Source: RGIG8775 sp045587785
GTDB lineage: Bacteria > Bacillota > Clostridia > Oscillospirales > CAG-272
NCBI GenBank assembly: GCA_045587785.1
Contig: JAZNDA010000004.1
Coordinates: 1-7,449 of the forward strand
Length of the DNA: 7,449 nucleotides
Direction of reading: 5' to 3'
The translations under genes were made by a program, and so were the position numbers. Below the pieces are notes generated by a model that did no database searches, had not been told where the DNA came from, and worked only from the letters and a program-made list of their open reading frames with translations. Below are positions 4,797 to 7,449 of the stretch, piece after piece. The first letter of the stretch is position 1. The number at the start of each line of letters is the position of its first letter.

Positions 4797-4846
4797 AGAC
4801 CGCCGCGAATTCGGGAATGTTTCCCAAGCGCGAGGCGGTCTTTTTC
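4797..4846. terminator. Terminator hairpin downstream of gpsA
   Basis: AGACCGCC (4797-4804) pairs with GGCGGTCT (4834-4841). A GCG/CGC extension and an inner stem GGGAA-TGT-TTCCC (4813-4825) lie inside. It begins directly at the gpsA stop and so is in place to end that leftward transcript. Oddly, the clean T-tract (TTTTTCTT) lies on the plus-strand side. On the leftward side only CCTCTTATAAAG follows, and the symporter's -35 box lies 15 bases further on. Confidence 0.65.
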
Positions 4847-5938
4847 TTATTGACCTTGATATTCGGTTCTGAACGCCCCCCAGGGCATATCGATGCGTTT
4901 GTTCTCGAACAGCAGTTCTTTGATGTGCATCAGAAGGGGAAAATCGTTTAGGTTTAATTTGCCGAGCGCGGCAAGCTGCTCCACGGCTTTTGCGGTACGC
5001 TCGCTGATCACCACGCCCTCAAGGGTGATGCCCGTCAGCTGTGCCATCGCCTCGTCATAGGTGTATCCTTGACCGAGAAGCGCACCAAGCTTACGGTTTC
5101 TTCCGCCGTAAACGGTGACGTAAAGGTCGCCAATGCCAAGGAAGATATTACGGGCTGCCGTACCACCCAGCGCGTCCAGCAAAAGGTACATCTCCTTGGA
5201 TGCCTGCGCGAAAATGCCCGCTTGCGAGTTGTAGTGCTCAAAGACCTTGCCCTCTCTCTTATAGGACATACCGATGGCAAACGCAACGCCCAGCGCGTAC
5301 GCGTTTTTGAGTGCCACCGTACATTCCACGCCGAACACGTCTGTGGAAAGGCTGACGTGGTAATAGTCGGTCTCAAACAGACCGCGCAACCAGCGGAGCG
5401 TTTCCATGTCGGGGCCGCAGAAGGTCACCTCCGTGGGGTCCTTGTCAACCAGCTCATACGATGTGCACGGGCCGCCCACGGCATAGATCTTCAGCTTCTT
5501 GTCGGTGAATCTCAGCATATATTCGGGATAGGAGATCAGGTGTCCCTTGTTCTCGCCGTCATCGATCATGCCCTTTGAGATCGACAAAAGCGGAACGTCT
5601 TCGGGTAGCTTTGGAATGACGGTGTTGCAAAACCACTCCATACCAAACGAGGATACGCCGCAGATGATCAGATCTGCGCCCCGTATACACTTCTCCATTT
5701 CCTCAAAATAGTGGAAGGTGACGTTTTCGGGCGTCAGAACGGGGGCGTCGGTGCCGTTTGTGTCATTGTTCTTTCTGTACTTAGACAGATTCAGATGCTC
5801 TCCCGTCTTTTGTCCGTGCTCGATGATGTCGCCATCAAGAGGAGAACCGACCAGACGGACGGTGTGTCCGTTTTGTGCGGCGGGGTAGGTGATCGCCGTT
5901 CCCATCATGCCCGCGCAAATAACCGTAATGAGTGCCAT
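4847..5938 (-). CDS. gpsA: NAD(P)-dependent glycerol-3-phosphate dehydrogenase-like protein
   Basis: This 363-residue protein is a little longer than typical GpsA (about 330-340). The reaction expected for the family is sn-glycerol 3-phosphate + NAD(P)+ <-> dihydroxyacetone phosphate + NAD(P)H, in the cytoplasm, supplying the phospholipid backbone. An N-terminal Rossmann fold begins at residue 3. Downstream hallmarks are SISKGM (119-124), GGPCTSYEL (155-163), the LKN motif with the presumed catalytic lysine K211 (ALKNAYALG), GIGDLYVT (268-275) and GGRNRKLG (278-285). The nucleotide loop reads CAGMMG (8-13), where most family members have GxGxxG, so the first glycine is cysteine. That is unusual and places it in a divergent subgroup. 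Cofactor choice or activity may differ. The start at ATG 5938 is supported by AAAGGA nine bases upstream and a consensus promoter. It is monocistronic. Confidence 0.85.
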   Translation of the reverse strand: MALITVICAGMMGTAITYPAAQNGHTVRLVGSPLDGDIIEHGQKTGEHLNLSKYRKNNDTNGTDAPVLTPENVTFHYFEEMEKCIRGADLIICGVSSFGMEWFCNTVIPKLPEDVPLLSISKGMIDDGENKGHLISYPEYMLRFTDKKLKIYAVGGPCTSYELVDKDPTEVTFCGPDMETLRWLRGLFETDYYHVSLSTDVFGVECTVALKNAYALGVAFAIGMSYKREGKVFEHYNSQAGIFAQASKEMYLLLDALGGTAARNIFLGIGDLYVTVYGGRNRKLGALLGQGYTYDEAMAQLTGITLEGVVISERTAKAVEQLAALGKLNLNDFPLLMHIKELLFENKRIDMPWGAFRTEYQGQ

Positions 5939-5994
5939 AGTTCAAATTCCTTTCGTAAAACGATTGCAAAGATCATTGCTTTGTACTACAATCA

Positions 5995-6023
5995 ATTATA
6001 TATAGATTTGCAAACTTTGTCAA
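5995..6023 (-). promoter_or_regulatory. Consensus sigma-A promoter for gpsA
   Basis: On the minus strand, TTGACA (6023-6018), 17 bases and TATAAT (6000-5995), a perfect consensus. The start is near 5988. The leader of about 49 bases contains a small CAAAG/CTTTG hairpin (5967-5983). The divergent epimerase gene has no equally clear promoter in 6024-6125; only TTGACG (6062) and A+T-rich TATATA tracts (6094-6110) are present at non-ideal spacing. Confidence 0.85.
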
Positions 6024-6125
6024 GAGCTTGCGCGAATTGCGAAAAACTTTAGTCTTTGTGTTTGACGGCGGAATGGTTTTTGAGTGTTTTTCATATATAG
6101 TGATATATATGAAAGGGGCGATGAC

Positions 6126-7250
6126 ATGAAAAAGGTGATGCTTGTGTTCGGCACAAGACCCGAGGCCATCAAGATGTGTCCTTTGGCAAAGGAGCTTTTG
6201 GCAAGGCGGAATATTCATACCGTGGTCTGCGTAACGGGACAGCACAGAGAGATGCTTGACGGGGTGCTTTCGGCGTTCGGCGTGTCTGCCGACTACGATC
6301 TGTCAATTATGAAGCCGCGCCAGACGCTGTTTGATGTCACCGCAGGGATTCTTTCGGGGATGGAGAGGGTGCTGGACAAGGAAAAGCCCAATCTTGTTTT
6401 GGTTCACGGGGATACCACGACCGCGTTTTCTGCGGCACTTGCCTGTTTTTATGGGAAGATCGCCGTCGGTCACGTGGAGGCAGGTCTCAGAACATACGAT
6501 AAGTACAGCCCCTATCCCGAGGAATTCAATCGGTGTGCCATCTCGGCACTTGCCGCCTGTCATTTTGCGCCCACCGCCCATGGCGCGGCAAATCTTTTGC
6601 GTGAGGGCAGGGATGCGGCGAGCGTTTTTGTGACGGGAAACACGGTAATAGACGCCCTTGCGACCACGGTGCGAGAGAATCATGCGCATCCGATCCTTGA
6701 CTGGGCAAGCGAGGCGGAGAAATGGGTGCTGATCACCGCGCACCGCAGAGAGAATATCGGCGCGCCCATGCGCGGCATGTTCCGTGCCATACGGCGCGTG
6801 CTTTCGGAGCATGGGGAAGTGCGCGCGGTATATCCCGTGCATCCAAGTCCAAGGGTGAGGGAGATCGCATATGGGGAGCTTGGCGATTTTGAGCAAATTC
6901 GTTTGACCGAGCCGCTTGACGTGATGGATTTTCACAATTTTTTGGCGCGATGCTATTTGGTACTCAGTGACAGCGGCGGAATTCAAGAAGAAGCACCTGC
7001 GCTCGGCAAGCCGGTGCTTTTGATGAGAAATACCACCGAGCGACCCGAGGGCATCATTGGCGGCGGTGTGAGACTCGTGGGGTGTGGGGAGGAGAGTATA
7101 TATCAGAATTTCACCCGTCTTTTGGAGGATGAGAGGGAATACCGAGCCATGAGCGAGGCGAAAAACCCGTACGGCGACGGAACGGCAAGCCGTACCATTG
7201 CGGATATCATAGAGCGGATGCGATTAGACTTCACGGCGTGCGCTCCGTAA
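6126..7250 (+). CDS. wecB: UDP-N-acetylglucosamine 2-epimerase (non-hydrolysing)
   Basis: This 374-residue protein is of standard length. It interconverts UDP-GlcNAc and UDP-ManNAc in the cytoplasm; UDP-ManNAc is a precursor for teichoic acid linkage units or surface polysaccharides. It has the GT-B-like fold. Motifs run in the family's order: GTRPEAIK (9-16, with R11 and K16), GQHREM (38-43), HGDTTTA (94-100, D96), EAGLRT (118-123, E118), PEEFNR (131-136), TGNTVIDA (170-177), TAHRREN (204-210, H206), HPSPRVRE (239-246), SDSGGIQEE (281-289) and RNTTERPEG (301-309). The residues corresponding to the acidic and basic catalytic set of Escherichia coli WecB are all present, so it should be active. 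I start at ATG 6126, after AAAGGGG with seven bases of spacing. The open frame back to GTG 6084 lacks a ribosome binding site. No other glycan genes are in view. The symbol could equally be mnaA. Confidence 0.93.
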   Translation: MKKVMLVFGTRPEAIKMCPLAKELLARRNIHTVVCVTGQHREMLDGVLSAFGVSADYDLSIMKPRQTLFDVTAGILSGMERVLDKEKPNLVLVHGDTTTAFSAALACFYGKIAVGHVEAGLRTYDKYSPYPEEFNRCAISALAACHFAPTAHGAANLLREGRDAASVFVTGNTVIDALATTVRENHAHPILDWASEAEKWVLITAHRRENIGAPMRGMFRAIRRVLSEHGEVRAVYPVHPSPRVREIAYGELGDFEQIRLTEPLDVMDFHNFLARCYLVLSDSGGIQEEAPALGKPVLLMRNTTERPEGIIGGGVRLVGCGEESIYQNFTRLLEDEREYRAMSEAKNPYGDGTASRTIADIIERMRLDFTACAP

Positions 7251-7253
7251 AAG

Positions 7254-7351
7254 TTTTGGTCAAGCTTTTTTAAAAGCTTGCAGGATCCAAGGGCGGCGCC
7301 CTTGGTCGCGCCTCGCAAGGCGCGAAATCCCCAAAACGGGGTGTCTTTTTT
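7254..7351. repeat. Four-hairpin intergenic repeat after the epimerase gene
   Basis: Starting four bases after the stop are four stems in a row. They are CAAGCTTTT/AAAAGCTTG (7261-7280), CCAAGGGC-GGC-GCCCTTGG (7287-7305), CGCGCCT-CGCA-AGGCGCG (7307-7324) and CCCC-AAAAC-GGGG (7329-7341). The last is followed after four bases by T6 (7346-7351), so the end can act as the epimerase terminator. From memory, similar blocks starting GTTTTGGTCAAGCTTTTT recur in clostridial genomes. That recurrence cannot be shown from this window. Confidence 0.7.
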
Positions 7352-7384
7352 GCAAAGAAACGCCGTGGAGTTATTATTTAAAAA

Positions 7385-7449
7385 TCAACCAAACAAAAAA
7401 CGTGCGTCAAGGGCACACTTGATCTCCAAAAGAAACGGCTTGGTGCCGA
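7385..7449 (-). CDS. Possible C-terminal end of a convergent gene (partial)
   Basis: On the minus strand the frame entering from the window edge reads GTKPFLLEIKCALDARFLFG and ends at TGA (7387-7385). The composition is plausible for a protein C-terminus and the position suits a gene convergent with the epimerase. Only 20 codons are visible and no family can be assigned. It could be chance. The rest of 7352-7449 shows nothing else. Confidence 0.2.
   Translation of the reverse strand, partial: GTKPFLLEIKCALDARFLFG

Noticed and set aside
6303..6986. Open frame of 227 codons on the minus strand inside the epimerase gene
   Set aside because: It is antisense to a gene with every family motif intact; no start signals and no domain.

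Overview
The window looks like chromosomal DNA of an uncultured gut-type member of the Clostridia (Bacillota). This is an inference. It rests on near-consensus sigma-A promoters (TTGACA, 17-18 bp, TATAAT), strong GGAGG or AAAGGA ribosome binding sites, clostridial-looking housekeeping proteins, and multi-hairpin intergenic repeats of a kind I recall from such genomes. No rRNA, tRNA or CRISPR array was seen.

Layout. (1) 1-31: the broken-off end of a hairpin repeat. (2) 84-760: a four-helix membrane protein on the minus strand with its own promoter and a strong terminator. (3) 761-1036: a divergent regulatory region. Its rightward side has two perfect consensus promoters, the second carrying a 14-bp palindrome in its spacer. 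(4) 1037-1879: an unrecognised two-helix membrane protein with a soluble C-terminal domain, followed by a frameshifted gene remnant (1884-2083). (5) About 2084-3150: an A+T-rich patch. It holds a DUF559 endonuclease-like gene, an inverted-repeat element that runs into the end of that gene, a small three-helix membrane protein, and a perfect 14-bp stem. (6) 3272-4714: a GltS-type (ESS family) sodium/glutamate symporter homologue. (7) 4847-5938: a GpsA-like glycerol-3-phosphate dehydrogenase. Both are on the minus strand, each with its own consensus promoter. (8) 6126-7250: a non-hydrolysing UDP-GlcNAc 2-epimerase on the plus strand, followed by a four-hairpin intergenic repeat. A possible convergent gene end lies at the right edge.

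The genes do not form a single pathway. GpsA feeds phospholipid synthesis, the epimerase feeds ManNAc-containing surface glycans, and the symporter handles an acidic amino acid. Each appears to be its own transcription unit.

The most interesting item is the association of the DUF559 nuclease-like gene with the terminal inverted repeats at 2564-2699. The gene's last codons and stop lie inside the repeat. A second copy of the repeat end (1-28) differs from the first at exactly two positions, and these are the two partners of one stem pair. That points to selection on structure and suggests a REP/MITE-like family. Whether the nuclease moves or maintains the repeats is a hypothesis to test, not a conclusion.
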